Positions 1-7,560 are shown, counted from the stretch's first letter. The stretch is 17,570 bases of DNA from CAYSPU01 sp964432995 (GCA_964432995.1 CAYSPU010000115.1:1-17570), one strand, 5' to 3'. The notes: generated by a model from the sequence alone, not told the origin. Numbers and translations are program-made.

Positions 1-180
1 CAACCAACGAGGAAGCGGCCGCGGGAGACGATCTCGAGCCGCAGGAGGGTCTGCTCGGGGTGGGAGCGCGATCGGTCGCCGCGCTTGCCCTGGCGTGCCA
101 GGATCCGCCGGCGCTGCTCGAGGGTCAGCTCGGGGGCAGGCGGGCTAAAGACCTGGCCCTTGGTGGTTCTCGTCTCGAGC
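1..180 (-). CDS. possible 5' part of an unrecognised gene running off the left edge
   Basis: One minus-strand frame is open from about 300 down to base 1. Between about 180 and 1 it has very high GC at third codon positions and a plausible protein composition, including the stretch FSPPAPELTLEQRRRILARQ. The two other minus frames have stops at about 125 and 147. I see no ATG or GTG start in this frame; a TTG at 246-248 is the only standard candidate, and the sequence between it and 180 looks non-coding. The start is therefore unknown and the gene may be broken. I do not recognise the family. It could also be chance coding likeness in GC-rich DNA. Confidence 0.25.
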
Positions 181-207
181 CGAAGCCGAGGGTGTGCGCG
201 CCTTGCT

Positions 208-225
208 GCGGGTCGGAGGACCCGC
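208..225. repeat. GCGGGTC/GACCCGC hairpin, copy 1
   Basis: GCGGGTC (208-214) pairs with GACCCGC (219-225) across a 4-base loop. The same stem with nearly the same flanks recurs at 15988-16006, so this looks like a dispersed palindromic intergenic repeat rather than a terminator. No T-run follows on either strand. Confidence 0.5.
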
Positions 226-240
226 GGTTCGGCCCTTCTC

Positions 241-261
241 GCGGGCAACGGTTTTGCCCGC
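241..261. repeat. perfect 8-bp stem hairpin
   Basis: GCGGGCAA (241-248) and TTGCCCGC (254-261) form a perfect 8-bp stem with loop CGGTT. No T-tract follows on either strand, so an intrinsic terminator is not supported. It may belong to the same group of palindromic elements as its neighbour. Confidence 0.45.
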
Positions 262-501
262 CCACATGAGGGAATGGGGGTAGTGTCGAGAAGTGCCGCA
301 TCGGGGATGCTGGAGTGGGGAATGCTTGCCATCGCGGTGGGGGGATGCGAGTTTTCGCTGTGGTGTTCCGGCGGGAGGTTGGCGGGAAGCAGTTGACGGG
401 GCGCCCGACCGGCGCTCCCTTGATGTAAGTGGCTACCGGACAATGCGAGACGACACCATCGATCGACATTTGGCGCGACGGAAGGGGGAAGGAAGACTCC
501 C

Positions 502-1497
502 GTGAGCATCCGACCGCCAACGATTGTGTATTGCCAGTGTCGGCACTCGCAGATGGCGCCGGCGGCGGTGAAGGAGGCTGTACTGCAGCACCTGTGCGAT
601 TCGGGCCGGCCGTTCGAACCAGTGGCCGACCTCTGCGAACTGTGTGCGCATGCCGATCCGGCACTCGCCCGCCTGGCGGCCTCGGGCCCGCTGCGAATTG
701 TCGCCTGCTTCCCGCGAGCCGTACGGTGGCTCTTCGCCGCCGCGGGCGCGCCCCTGGATGCGGACACGTGCGAAGTCTTGAACATGCGCACGCTCACCGC
801 GGCCGAGGTGATTGCCCGGATGGAATCGATGAACCTGGAGCCGAACCTGGCGGCTCCGCAGCCGGCGTTGTCGATCGAGAGTGGCGGCAGTCCGAGCGGC
901 CCGGTGTCCGGCCCCGAGTCGGTCGCGGAGCGCGTGGCGGCACTGCGCCGGGCGCCGCTCGGGCCGCCCGCCTGGCTGCCCTGGTTCCCGGTGATCGACC
1001 AGGACCGCTGCACCAATTGTCATCAGTGCCTGAGCTTCTGCCTCTTCGGCGTTTTCGGTCTCGATGAGGAGAACGGCATCCGCGTCCAGAAGCCGGAACA
1101 GTGCAAGCCCCTCTGCCCGGCCTGTGCACGGGTCTGCCCGGAGGCGGCCATCATGTTCCCCAAGTACAAGGCGGGACCGATCAACGGCGATGCCGTGAGC
1201 GAGGGGGATCTGCAGCGCGAGAAGGTGAAGGTCGACATCGGCGCGTTGCTGAGCACCGATGTCTACGAGGTGCTGCGCATGCGCAGCGAGCGGGTGCACG
1301 GCCGATTTGGGAAGGAACGCAACGCCGACCAAGCCCTGAAGGAGCGACAGAAATGCCTGCAGGCGCTTGGCGACCTGGCGGCGGACGTCCCCCCGGAACT
1401 GCTCCGTACCCTGCCCACGCCGGAGGAGATCGCCCGGAAGGTCGCGGAGATCGCCGCGACCCGCAAGTCGACACCGCCCCCGCCCCAGCCGTCTTAA
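502..1497 (+). CDS. double [4Fe-4S] ferredoxin-like protein with HdrA-like N-terminus
   Basis: 331-residue soluble iron-sulfur protein, probably an electron carrier or donor. Two classical cluster motifs are visible: CTNCHQCLSFC (C170, C173, C176, C180) and a CX3CX2CX3CP set (C201, C205, C208, C212). The first 100 residues carry YCQC (C11, C13), DLCELC (C45, C48) and IVACFPRAVRWLFAAAG. Their order and spacing recall the N-terminal region of heterodisulfide reductase subunit A, though no flavin-binding part is present. The C-terminus is charged, then proline-rich. The GTG start at 502 is chosen because a purine-rich ribosome site (AGGGGGAAGGAAG) lies just upstream. It is the first gene of the operon and its stop is directly followed by the radical SAM gene, so it probably supplies electrons to that enzyme. 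The Fe-S content is clear; the partner is inferred. Confidence 0.85.
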   Translation: MSIRPPTIVYCQCRHSQMAPAAVKEAVLQHLCDSGRPFEPVADLCELCAHADPALARLAASGPLRIVACFPRAVRWLFAAAGAPLDADTCEVLNMRTLTAAEVIARMESMNLEPNLAAPQPALSIESGGSPSGPVSGPESVAERVAALRRAPLGPPAWLPWFPVIDQDRCTNCHQCLSFCLFGVFGLDEENGIRVQKPEQCKPLCPACARVCPEAAIMFPKYKAGPINGDAVSEGDLQREKVKVDIGALLSTDVYEVLRMRSERVHGRFGKERNADQALKERQKCLQALGDLAADVPPELLRTLPTPEEIARKVAEIAATRKSTPPPPQPS

Positions 1498-1503
1498 TTG
1501 CTC

Positions 1504-2790
1504 ATGGTGCTCTCCCTGGTCAGCCGCACCTTGCGCGGCACCGATCCCCGGTGTCTGGCCCGGTTCGTGTGGAACTTCGGGTTCAAGGGAGTGCTGGCGG
1601 TGGAACGCTTCAAGCACCGTCGGCGGCGGGGTAAGTTCTTCCCGCCGTTCCTCTACCTTTCGATCACCAACGGCTGCAATCTCCGGTGCCAGGGATGCTG
1701 GGTGGATGTCGACGCCGAACGCAGCGACCTCGACCTGGGCGTGTTGCATCGCGTTATCGCCGGGGCGAAAAGCCAGGGCGTTTCGTTCTTCGGCGTGCTC
1801 GGGGGCGAACCGTTCATGCATCCCGGGCTGTACGACCTGCTGGCCGCACACCGCGACTGCTATTTTCAGGTCTTCACCAACGGCCAGTTTCTGACGGAGA
1901 AAACCGCGGAAACACTGCGTCGTCTCGGCAACGCCTCCCCCCTCATCAGCATCGAGGGCCGCGAGTTGGTCAGCGACGAGCGTCGCGGTGGCAAGGAGGT
2001 GTTCCACCGCAGCCTGCGGGGCTTGGAGCATGCGGTGCGGGCCGGCCTCCTCACGGGTGTCGCCACCAGCGTCTGCCAGTCCAACATCGACGATCTCCTC
2101 ACCGAAGGCTGGCTCGACGAGCTCATTCGGCGCGGGGTCCATTACGCGTGGTACCACACCTATCGGCCCATCGGTCCGATCATGCGGCCGGAGCTCGCGC
2201 TGCGCCCCGACCAGCTTCTCCGCATCCGCCGGTTCGTGACCCGGATGCGCGCCCGCAAGCCCATTGCCATCGTGGACGCCTATTACGACGCCGCGGGCCG
2301 CGCGATCTGCCCCATGGTGACCGGCATTTGCCATCACGTCAGTCCCTATGGTGACATCGAGCCCTGTCCCGTCATCCAATTCGCCACCGACACCGTCCGC
2401 GACCCGCGCGGGATCGTGGAGACCATCCGTTCGAGCGCCTTCCTGAAGGACTTCCGCGAAACGTCCGCGCGCGCGACCCGCGGTTGTATTCTCCTGGAAC
2501 GCCCCGATCTGGTGCGGGGCCTGGTGGAGCGGCACGGGGCGCGCGACACGACGAAGCGCGGCACGGCCCTAGCCGAGTTGGAGGCCATGACGCCGCGCTG
2601 CAGCCAGTGGATTCCCGGAGAAGACGTGCCCGAGCAACACTGGGTCTACCGGCTGGTCAAGCGACTCTGGTTTTCGGATTTCGGCGCCTACCGCAACCTC
2701 GAGGTGGGCGCCCGCGCGCGCGCCGAAGCGCTGCGGCGACAATCCGCGCTCTCCCCCGCGACGGCATCGCATTCGCCCGTCGTCCCGTAA
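1504..2790 (+). CDS. radical SAM enzyme with extra C-terminal cysteines
   Basis: 428-residue radical S-adenosylmethionine protein. The cluster-binding motif CNLRCQGC gives C58, C62 and C65 (CX3CX2C), and a GGEP segment follows at the usual SAM-contacting place. Further cysteines at C269, C276, C288, C328 and C366, with the stretch ICHHVSPYGDIEPCPV, resemble a SPASM/twitch-type auxiliary-cluster region. The ATG at 1504 is preferred; an in-frame TTG at 1498, directly after the preceding stop, is the alternative. No good ribosome site precedes it, suggesting translational coupling. Its stop overlaps the next start (TAATG). Radical SAM enzymes act in hopanoid tailoring (HpnH, HpnR) and other lipid chemistry; this protein has a different motif context from HpnH. 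Position among prenyl-synthase and cyclase genes suggests an isoprenoid substrate, but none can be read from sequence. Confidence 0.88.
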   Translation: MVLSLVSRTLRGTDPRCLARFVWNFGFKGVLAVERFKHRRRRGKFFPPFLYLSITNGCNLRCQGCWVDVDAERSDLDLGVLHRVIAGAKSQGVSFFGVLGGEPFMHPGLYDLLAAHRDCYFQVFTNGQFLTEKTAETLRRLGNASPLISIEGRELVSDERRGGKEVFHRSLRGLEHAVRAGLLTGVATSVCQSNIDDLLTEGWLDELIRRGVHYAWYHTYRPIGPIMRPELALRPDQLLRIRRFVTRMRARKPIAIVDAYYDAAGRAICPMVTGICHHVSPYGDIEPCPVIQFATDTVRDPRGIVETIRSSAFLKDFRETSARATRGCILLERPDLVRGLVERHGARDTTKRGTALAELEAMTPRCSQWIPGEDVPEQHWVYRLVKRLWFSDFGAYRNLEVGARARAEALRRQSALSPATASHSPVVP

Positions 2791-4568
2791 TGCCTGCGCC
2801 CCGGAACATTCCAGCCCGCGGAACCGCCGCCCTGCCCCGGCCGGTGCCGGTGCAGAAGTGGCGCCCAGTGCACCCGATGTTCCCGCCCACGTTTGCCCAG
2901 CGGCAGCAGATGCTCCAGGCGGTTCGCCACTACGTCGCCGAGTTCAACCCGGTCCCCCCGCTCCCTCTCGAGGACCTGCGTACGCACGCCGCCCGGGTCG
3001 TGGCCGGATTCGGCGGCGATCCGGCATACACGGACTACGCCAGCATTCTCGTCAGCAACGAGTCGTGGCGCGAGCAGTTCGCCGCCGTTCCCTACCACCG
3101 TCGACTGCTCCTCCTGCCCAAGTGCCTCCGCGTCGAGGACAAGTGTCCGGCCTCCTTCGACGAGTTCGGCCTGGTCTGCAAACAGTGCGGCCTCTGCTCG
3201 ATCCAGGATCTGACTGCCGAAGCCGAGAAGCTGGGCTATGCGGTTCTCGTGGCGGAAGGTTCGGCCATCGTCATGAGCCTGATCCAGACCGGGCGCATCG
3301 ACGCCATCATCGGGGTCAGTTGCCACAACGTTCTCGAACGCGCTTTCCCCTACATGGAAGCCGCGGCCATTCCGGGCATTGCCATTCCCCTGCTCCAGGA
3401 CGACTGCGCGAACACGAACGTCGATCTCGACTGGGTCTGGGACTATATCCATCTGACGGCGGAGGACGAGACGCGACGCCTGGATCTGGGCCGGTTGCGG
3501 GAGGAGGTGGAGGGTTGGTTCACGCCCGCCGTGCTCGAGGCCCTGCTGGGACCGGCGGAGGGCGATTCCGAGAAGCTGGCCCGCGAGTGGTTGTTGCGCG
3601 CAGGCAAGCGCTGGCGGCCGTTCCTCGCCGTCGCCGCCTGCCACGCCCTGCACCATCCAACGGAGACATCGTTGCCGACCGATCTCCAACGCCTGGCGCT
3701 CGCGGTCGAGTGTTTCCACAAGGCGTCGCTGATTCACGACGATATTGAGGACGGCGACCTGGTGCGCTACGGCAAGAGCACGTTGCACGCGGCGCATGGA
3801 GTGCCTGTGGCCTTGAACGTGGGCGACCTGCTGATCGGCGAAGGCTACCGTCTGCTCGCGGACTGCGAGGTGCCGCCGGAGACCCGCGCCGCCATGGTGA
3901 AGGTCGCGGCCGACGGCCAGCGCGAACTGTGTCGCGGCCAGGGAGCGGAGTTGCTCTGGGCGCACCATCCCGCGCCCCTCAAACCGCTCCAGGTCATTGA
4001 CATCTTCCGCAGCAAGACTGCGCCCGCCTTCGAAGTCGCTCTGCGCCTCGGAGCACTCTACGCGGGGCGACACCAGGAATTCTCCGAAGTGCTCCACGCG
4101 TACAGTTGCGCCGTCGGGATTGCCTATCAGATCCGCGATGACCTCGAAGACCTGGGCGCCGCAGCGGAGAGCGACGACATTCGCAGCGGGCGTCCGAGCC
4201 TGTTGCTGGCGGTAGCCCATGAGCGCGCCGACGGCGCGCGTCGCGAGTCGCTCCGTCAACTCTGGTGCCGGGAGGTCCCCGCCGATCCGGCCCGCATCGA
4301 GGAACTCTACCGCGAGCTCAAGGCCGATACCCGCTGTCAAACCCTGCTCGAGACCTACAAGGAGGAAGCTGTCCGCTCGCTGGCGGCGTTGGAACACCCG
4401 AGCCTGAAAGGTCTGCTGCGGCGCGTGGTGGGCAAGATGTTCAACGAGATTCAGATCCAGGGCTGGTGCAAGGAACAGGAGGAGCGCAACCGCGCGCAGC
4501 CGCCTGCATCCCCCGCCTCCCCCACCGAGCCGCCCTCGAGCCCGGAGAGCGCCCCCGCGGGAAGGTGA
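2790..4568 (+). CDS. DUF116 domain fused to polyprenyl diphosphate synthase
   Basis: 592-residue fusion. Residues about 30-230 look like DUF116, a family of unknown function with conserved cysteines: C112, C119, C130, C133 and C136 in the segment LPKCLRVEDKCPASFDEFGL followed by VCKQCGLC. Residues about 250-560 are a trans-isoprenyl diphosphate synthase, which condenses isopentenyl diphosphate with an allylic diphosphate. The first aspartate-rich motif is DDIED (317-321) within LIHDDIEDGD, and the second is DDLED (450-454). GKRWRPFL is the usual substrate-contact segment. The tail is Pro/Ser/Glu-rich. The ATG at 2790 overlaps the upstream TAA by one base; the frame is open further upstream, but that part lies inside the radical SAM gene. 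Chain length cannot be told with confidence. The fusion ties the cysteine domain to prenyl synthesis. Confidence 0.88.
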   Translation: MPAPRNIPARGTAALPRPVPVQKWRPVHPMFPPTFAQRQQMLQAVRHYVAEFNPVPPLPLEDLRTHAARVVAGFGGDPAYTDYASILVSNESWREQFAAVPYHRRLLLLPKCLRVEDKCPASFDEFGLVCKQCGLCSIQDLTAEAEKLGYAVLVAEGSAIVMSLIQTGRIDAIIGVSCHNVLERAFPYMEAAAIPGIAIPLLQDDCANTNVDLDWVWDYIHLTAEDETRRLDLGRLREEVEGWFTPAVLEALLGPAEGDSEKLAREWLLRAGKRWRPFLAVAACHALHHPTETSLPTDLQRLALAVECFHKASLIHDDIEDGDLVRYGKSTLHAAHGVPVALNVGDLLIGEGYRLLADCEVPPETRAAMVKVAADGQRELCRGQGAELLWAHHPAPLKPLQVIDIFRSKTAPAFEVALRLGALYAGRHQEFSEVLHAYSCAVGIAYQIRDDLEDLGAAAESDDIRSGRPSLLLAVAHERADGARRESLRQLWCREVPADPARIEELYRELKADTRCQTLLETYKEEAVRSLAALEHPSLKGLLRRVVGKMFNEIQIQGWCKEQEERNRAQPPASPASPTEPPSSPESAPAGR

Positions 4569-4584
4569 GAGGTTCTTCGGGTTC

Positions 4585-5472
4585 ATGAGCCTCCGTCTCC
4601 AGATGATCGAGGTGGCGCGCCGGGCGCCCCGCCTGCTCAGCGATTCCACCGATCTCGTCCGACGATTCCTGGGCCAGTCGATTTCCGCTGACGGCGGCGC
4701 CCGCGACCGAGCAGGGAATGCCGACCTTTACTACACGCTGTTTGCCCTGGCCGGCCTCGAGGCCCTGGACACTCCCTGGCCGCGCCAACTCGTCGAGGCC
4801 TTCTTAAACCGCTTCGGCAACGGCGCGGACCTCGATTTCGTCCATCTCGGGGCGCTGGCGCGGTGCTGGGGATTGCTGGGTCGCGAGCGCATGCCGGGCG
4901 GATCCGATCGCGCGCTGCTCGCCCGCATCGAGTCCTTCCGCAAGCCCGATGGCGGTTACGACGGCAACCCCGAGCTTTCCCATGGCACCGCTTACGGGGC
5001 TTTCGTCGCCCTGGGCGCGTACCAGGATCTCGACCGGCACCCGCCTCGTATGCTTGCCCTCAGCCGGGCGCTCGCGCGGCTCGAATCCAGCGACGGCGCC
5101 TGGAGCAACGTTCCCGGCGCCCGCGTCGGAACCACCAATGCCACCGCCGGTGCGGTCGTGCTCCTCGGACAACTCGGACTTCCGGTCCGCCCTGCCGCTG
5201 CCGACTGGCTGCTCGCCCGCGCGCATCCGCAGGGCGGTTTCCTCGCCACCCCGGCCGCGCCGCTGCCCGACCTGCTCTCGACGGCCACCACGCTCCACGC
5301 CCTGGGCACACTCGGACGGCGCTTGCCCAGCAGCTTGCACGAGCGCTGCCTCGATTTCGTTGACTCTCTCTGGTCCGCTGAAGGCGGCTTCCATGGCCAC
5401 TGGGCCGATGATCATCTGGATGCCGAATACACGTTCTACGGGCTGCTCGCTCTGGGACATCTCGCGCCGTGA
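4585..5472 (+). CDS. small prenyltransferase/squalene-oxidase repeat (alpha/alpha-toroid) protein
   Basis: 295-residue protein with toroid-type repeats. Repeat units recur with a Gly-Gly/aromatic signature followed by a helix: KPDGGYDGNPELSHGTAYG (around residue 122), SSDGAW (around 170), HPQGGF, and AEGGFHGHWADDHLDAEYTF (266-284). This is the architecture shared by protein prenyltransferase beta subunits and terpene-cyclase domains. I see no DXDD motif and no clear Asp-Cys-His zinc triad, so neither class II cyclase nor protein prenyltransferase activity is supported. Ribosome site GAGAGG lies 12 bases before the ATG. Its stop overlaps the cyclase start (GTGA), which suggests that the two products are made in step and may form a complex. 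A role as a partner subunit or second isoprenoid-binding barrel is inference. Confidence 0.75.
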   Translation: MSLRLQMIEVARRAPRLLSDSTDLVRRFLGQSISADGGARDRAGNADLYYTLFALAGLEALDTPWPRQLVEAFLNRFGNGADLDFVHLGALARCWGLLGRERMPGGSDRALLARIESFRKPDGGYDGNPELSHGTAYGAFVALGAYQDLDRHPPRMLALSRALARLESSDGAWSNVPGARVGTTNATAGAVVLLGQLGLPVRPAAADWLLARAHPQGGFLATPAAPLPDLLSTATTLHALGTLGRRLPSSLHERCLDFVDSLWSAEGGFHGHWADDHLDAEYTFYGLLALGHLAP

Positions 5473-7274
5473 ACAATTCCTTGCCCCAACGAATCGCGCA
5501 TGCCCGGGCAATCGTCACCCGCTCGTTGCTCGCCGAACTCGAATGCGCCGGCCACTGGACCGGTTCCCTCAGCACCAGCGCCCTCTCCACCGCCACCGCC
5601 GTCATCGCCCTCTCCGCTGTCGACGGCCAACAACACGCCCGGTTGATCCGGTCCGGACTCGACTGGCTGGCGCAGCACGCGAACGAGGATGGCGGCTGGG
5701 GGGACACCACCTGCAGTCGAAGCAATCTCAGCACGACGGCGTTGGCCTGGGCCGCCTTCGGCGCAGCGCGGGCCGACGCTCCCCATGCCCAGGCAGTCGC
5801 GAAGGCGCGGGATTGGATCACGGCGCAGGCCGGCTCGATCGAGGCCCTCGTGCCTGCGCTGGAAGCCGCCTATGGTTCCGACCGCACCTTCAGCGTGCCC
5901 ATCACCATGACCCTGGCGCTGAGCAGCCGGCTTGGTCCCGACGGCTGGCAACGCGTGCACCCGCTTCCGTTCGAACTCGGCGTCCTCCCGCCCCGCTGGT
6001 TTGGCGCCCTCCGCCTCCCGGTCGTCAGCTACGCGCTCCCGGCGCTCATCGCCATCGGCCAGGTCATCCACCACTTCGCCCCGACGCGGAATCCGCTGCG
6101 GCGCGCCCTTCGCCACCTGGCTCGCCGGCGCAGCCTGCATCTGTTGGAGGGCCTCCAGCCGACCAGCGGCGGTTTCCTGGAAGCCATCCCGCTCACCAGC
6201 TTCGTCGTCATGAGCCTCGCCGCCATGGGCCTCGCCGATCATCCGGTGGCCCGTCGCGGCACGCAGTTCCTCATCCAATCCGCGAGGCCGGACGGTTCGT
6301 GGGCCATCGACACGAATCTCGCCACCTGGGCAACAACCCTCAGCATCAAAGCCCTGGCCCGCCAAACCGGCGCCCTCGATGCCGCGGCCCGTGCTCGTCT
6401 GCGCTCGTGGCTCCTAGCCCAGCAATACCGCACCCGACATCCTTACACCAACGCCGCTCCCGGTGGCTGGGCCTGGACCGATCTCCCGGGCGGCGTTCCG
6501 GACGCCGACGACACCGCGGGCGCCTTGCTCGCGCTCCACTGCCTGGAAGGGGCCGAACCGCAACCGGACACCGTTGCGTCCGCCCGCGCGGGCGTCGGCT
6601 GGTTGCTCGACCTCCAGAACCGAGATGGCGGGATCCCGACTTTCTGTCGGGGCTGGGGCACGCTGCCATTCGACCGCAGCACGCCGGAGCTGACGGCTCA
6701 CGCCATCCGTGCCTGGACCGCCTGGCGGCCGCAGCTTGAGGCGTTGCGGCGGCGCCGCGCCGATCGCGCGATCGGCCGGGCGTATGGATTCCTGGCGCGT
6801 TCCCAGCAACCGGACGGCTCCTGGCTACCGCTCTGGTTTGGCAACGAGCACGCCCCCGGTCACGCCAACCCGGTCTACGGAACCGCTCAGGTGCTCCTGA
6901 GTCTCATCCCCGCATCCGGCAACCACCCCGTTGCGCCCGCCCCGTTAGCGACCGCGGGCAGGGGCTTTCTGTTGGGAGCGCAGAATGCCGATGGCGGCTG
7001 GGGCGGGGCGCATGAGGCTCCCTCGAGTGTTGAGGAAACCGCGCTGGCGGTGGACGCGCTCCTTGCCCACAACGAATCAGGCCCGACGGTGGAGCGCGGC
7101 TTGGTTTGGTTGGCAGACGCCATCGAGCAGGGGCGCCACTTGCAGGCGGCGCCCATCGGGCTCTATTTCGCGCGGCTCTGGTATTCCGAGCGGCTGTATC
7201 CTCTGATCTTCGCGGCGGGGGCATTGGGAGTGGCGGAAGCTCGCAGGCGAGAAGCCCCCTCACGTACCGCATAG
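5469..7274 (+). CDS. class II terpene cyclase, squalene-hopene cyclase family
   Basis: 601-residue cyclase. The acid motif DADD is at 345-348 (VPDADDTAG), matching the DXDD that protonates the substrate in squalene-hopene cyclases and class II diterpene cyclases. QW-type repeats appear at 74-77 (DGGW), 275-278 (DGSW), 449-452 (QQPDGSWLPLWFGN) and 508-511 (QNADGGWGG). PPRWFGALRLPVVSY and PFDRSTPELTAHAI match segments typical of the hopene cyclase family. It is slightly shorter than typical bacterial squalene-hopene cyclases (about 630). The GTG start overlaps the upstream TGA by four bases. No squalene synthase or hpn gene is in view, so the substrate could be squalene made elsewhere or a linear prenyl diphosphate from the neighbouring synthase. 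Such enzymes are usually peripheral membrane proteins. The family is firm; the product is unknown. Confidence 0.88.
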   Translation: MNNSLPQRIAHARAIVTRSLLAELECAGHWTGSLSTSALSTATAVIALSAVDGQQHARLIRSGLDWLAQHANEDGGWGDTTCSRSNLSTTALAWAAFGAARADAPHAQAVAKARDWITAQAGSIEALVPALEAAYGSDRTFSVPITMTLALSSRLGPDGWQRVHPLPFELGVLPPRWFGALRLPVVSYALPALIAIGQVIHHFAPTRNPLRRALRHLARRRSLHLLEGLQPTSGGFLEAIPLTSFVVMSLAAMGLADHPVARRGTQFLIQSARPDGSWAIDTNLATWATTLSIKALARQTGALDAAARARLRSWLLAQQYRTRHPYTNAAPGGWAWTDLPGGVPDADDTAGALLALHCLEGAEPQPDTVASARAGVGWLLDLQNRDGGIPTFCRGWGTLPFDRSTPELTAHAIRAWTAWRPQLEALRRRRADRAIGRAYGFLARSQQPDGSWLPLWFGNEHAPGHANPVYGTAQVLLSLIPASGNHPVAPAPLATAGRGFLLGAQNADGGWGGAHEAPSSVEETALAVDALLAHNESGPTVERGLVWLADAIEQGRHLQAAPIGLYFARLWYSERLYPLIFAAGALGVAEARRREAPSRTA

Positions 7275-7281
7275 GTGCGTG
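7261..7281 (+). terminator. hairpin across the stop codon of the terpene cyclase (weak terminator candidate)
   Basis: CACGTACC (7261-7268) can pair with GGTGCGTG (7274-7281) with one G-U pair and a 5-base loop that contains part of the TAG stop. No T-run follows. It lies at the end of the operon, but it may be chance. Confidence 0.2.
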
Positions 7282-7313
7282 GAGCCTTGCTGCCGTGTGT
7301 CCCTGACGCCCAC

Positions 7314-7515
7314 GGCTGTTGGCTTCTGGCCCGTTCAGCCAGTCGGGCGCGGGTCATGCGCTCGCGCAGGCCGCCTTCCTTGAGGAAAGCGGCTTCGAGA
7401 TGCTCGAGGCTGGCGCGGGCGACGCTGGTGAGCTTGATTCCGGTCTCCTTGGAAGTCGCAGAGGCCTGGCTGCCTTCGAGGATGTTCTGCTTCCCGATTG
7501 CTGCTTGACCGCCCC
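7314..7515 (-). pseudogene. remnant of a four-helix-bundle (S23-type, suffix domain) protein gene
   Basis: The minus frame from about 7515 down reads AAIGKQNILEGSQASATSKE, then GIKLTSVARASLE, then directly HLEAAFLKEGGLRERMTRARL. The first two blocks match the core of the four-helix-bundle protein family as I know it; the last matches the C-terminal end of the 'suffix domain' variant. The central segment (the DYxDFLR region and what follows) is missing, so an internal deletion seems to have joined the two ends in frame. An in-frame TGA at 7535-7537 cuts off the N-terminus, no start is present, and the frame runs on past the normal end to a stop at 7163-7165. These proteins are common intergenic passengers, also found within 23S rRNA insertions. 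The remnant separates the cyclase operon from the aldehyde dehydrogenase gene and fills most of the gap between them. Family recognition is from memory. Confidence 0.6.
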
Positions 7516-7560
7516 ACGAGCGAACGCCATCACTTCACCGGACATTCTGCCAGACCAAGC

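Larger units (their letters stand above)
181..501. other. intergenic region upstream of the terpenoid-type operon
   Basis: About 320 bases with no convincing gene. It holds two strong hairpins (208-225 and 241-261). A TTGACG at 393-398 resembles a -35 box but has no good -10 at normal spacing. The promoter of the downstream operon should lie here, but I cannot place it. Confidence 0.5.

Noticed and set aside
433..2535. 700-residue minus-strand open frame
   Set aside because: It is antisense to the ferredoxin and radical SAM genes and results from high GC3; its His/Ala/Arg/Gly-rich product has no family features.
2484..2789. upstream extension of the DUF116-prenyl synthase
   Set aside because: It lies wholly within the radical SAM gene and looks non-coding in that frame; the ATG at 2790 fits the TAATG coupling.
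2688..4649. 653-residue minus-strand open frame
   Set aside because: Antisense shadow of the DUF116-prenyl synthase gene, which has clear catalytic motifs on the plus strand.
4949..6739. 596-residue plus-strand open frame
   Set aside because: Out-of-frame shadow across the toroid and cyclase genes; Arg/Pro/Ser-rich with no domain signal.
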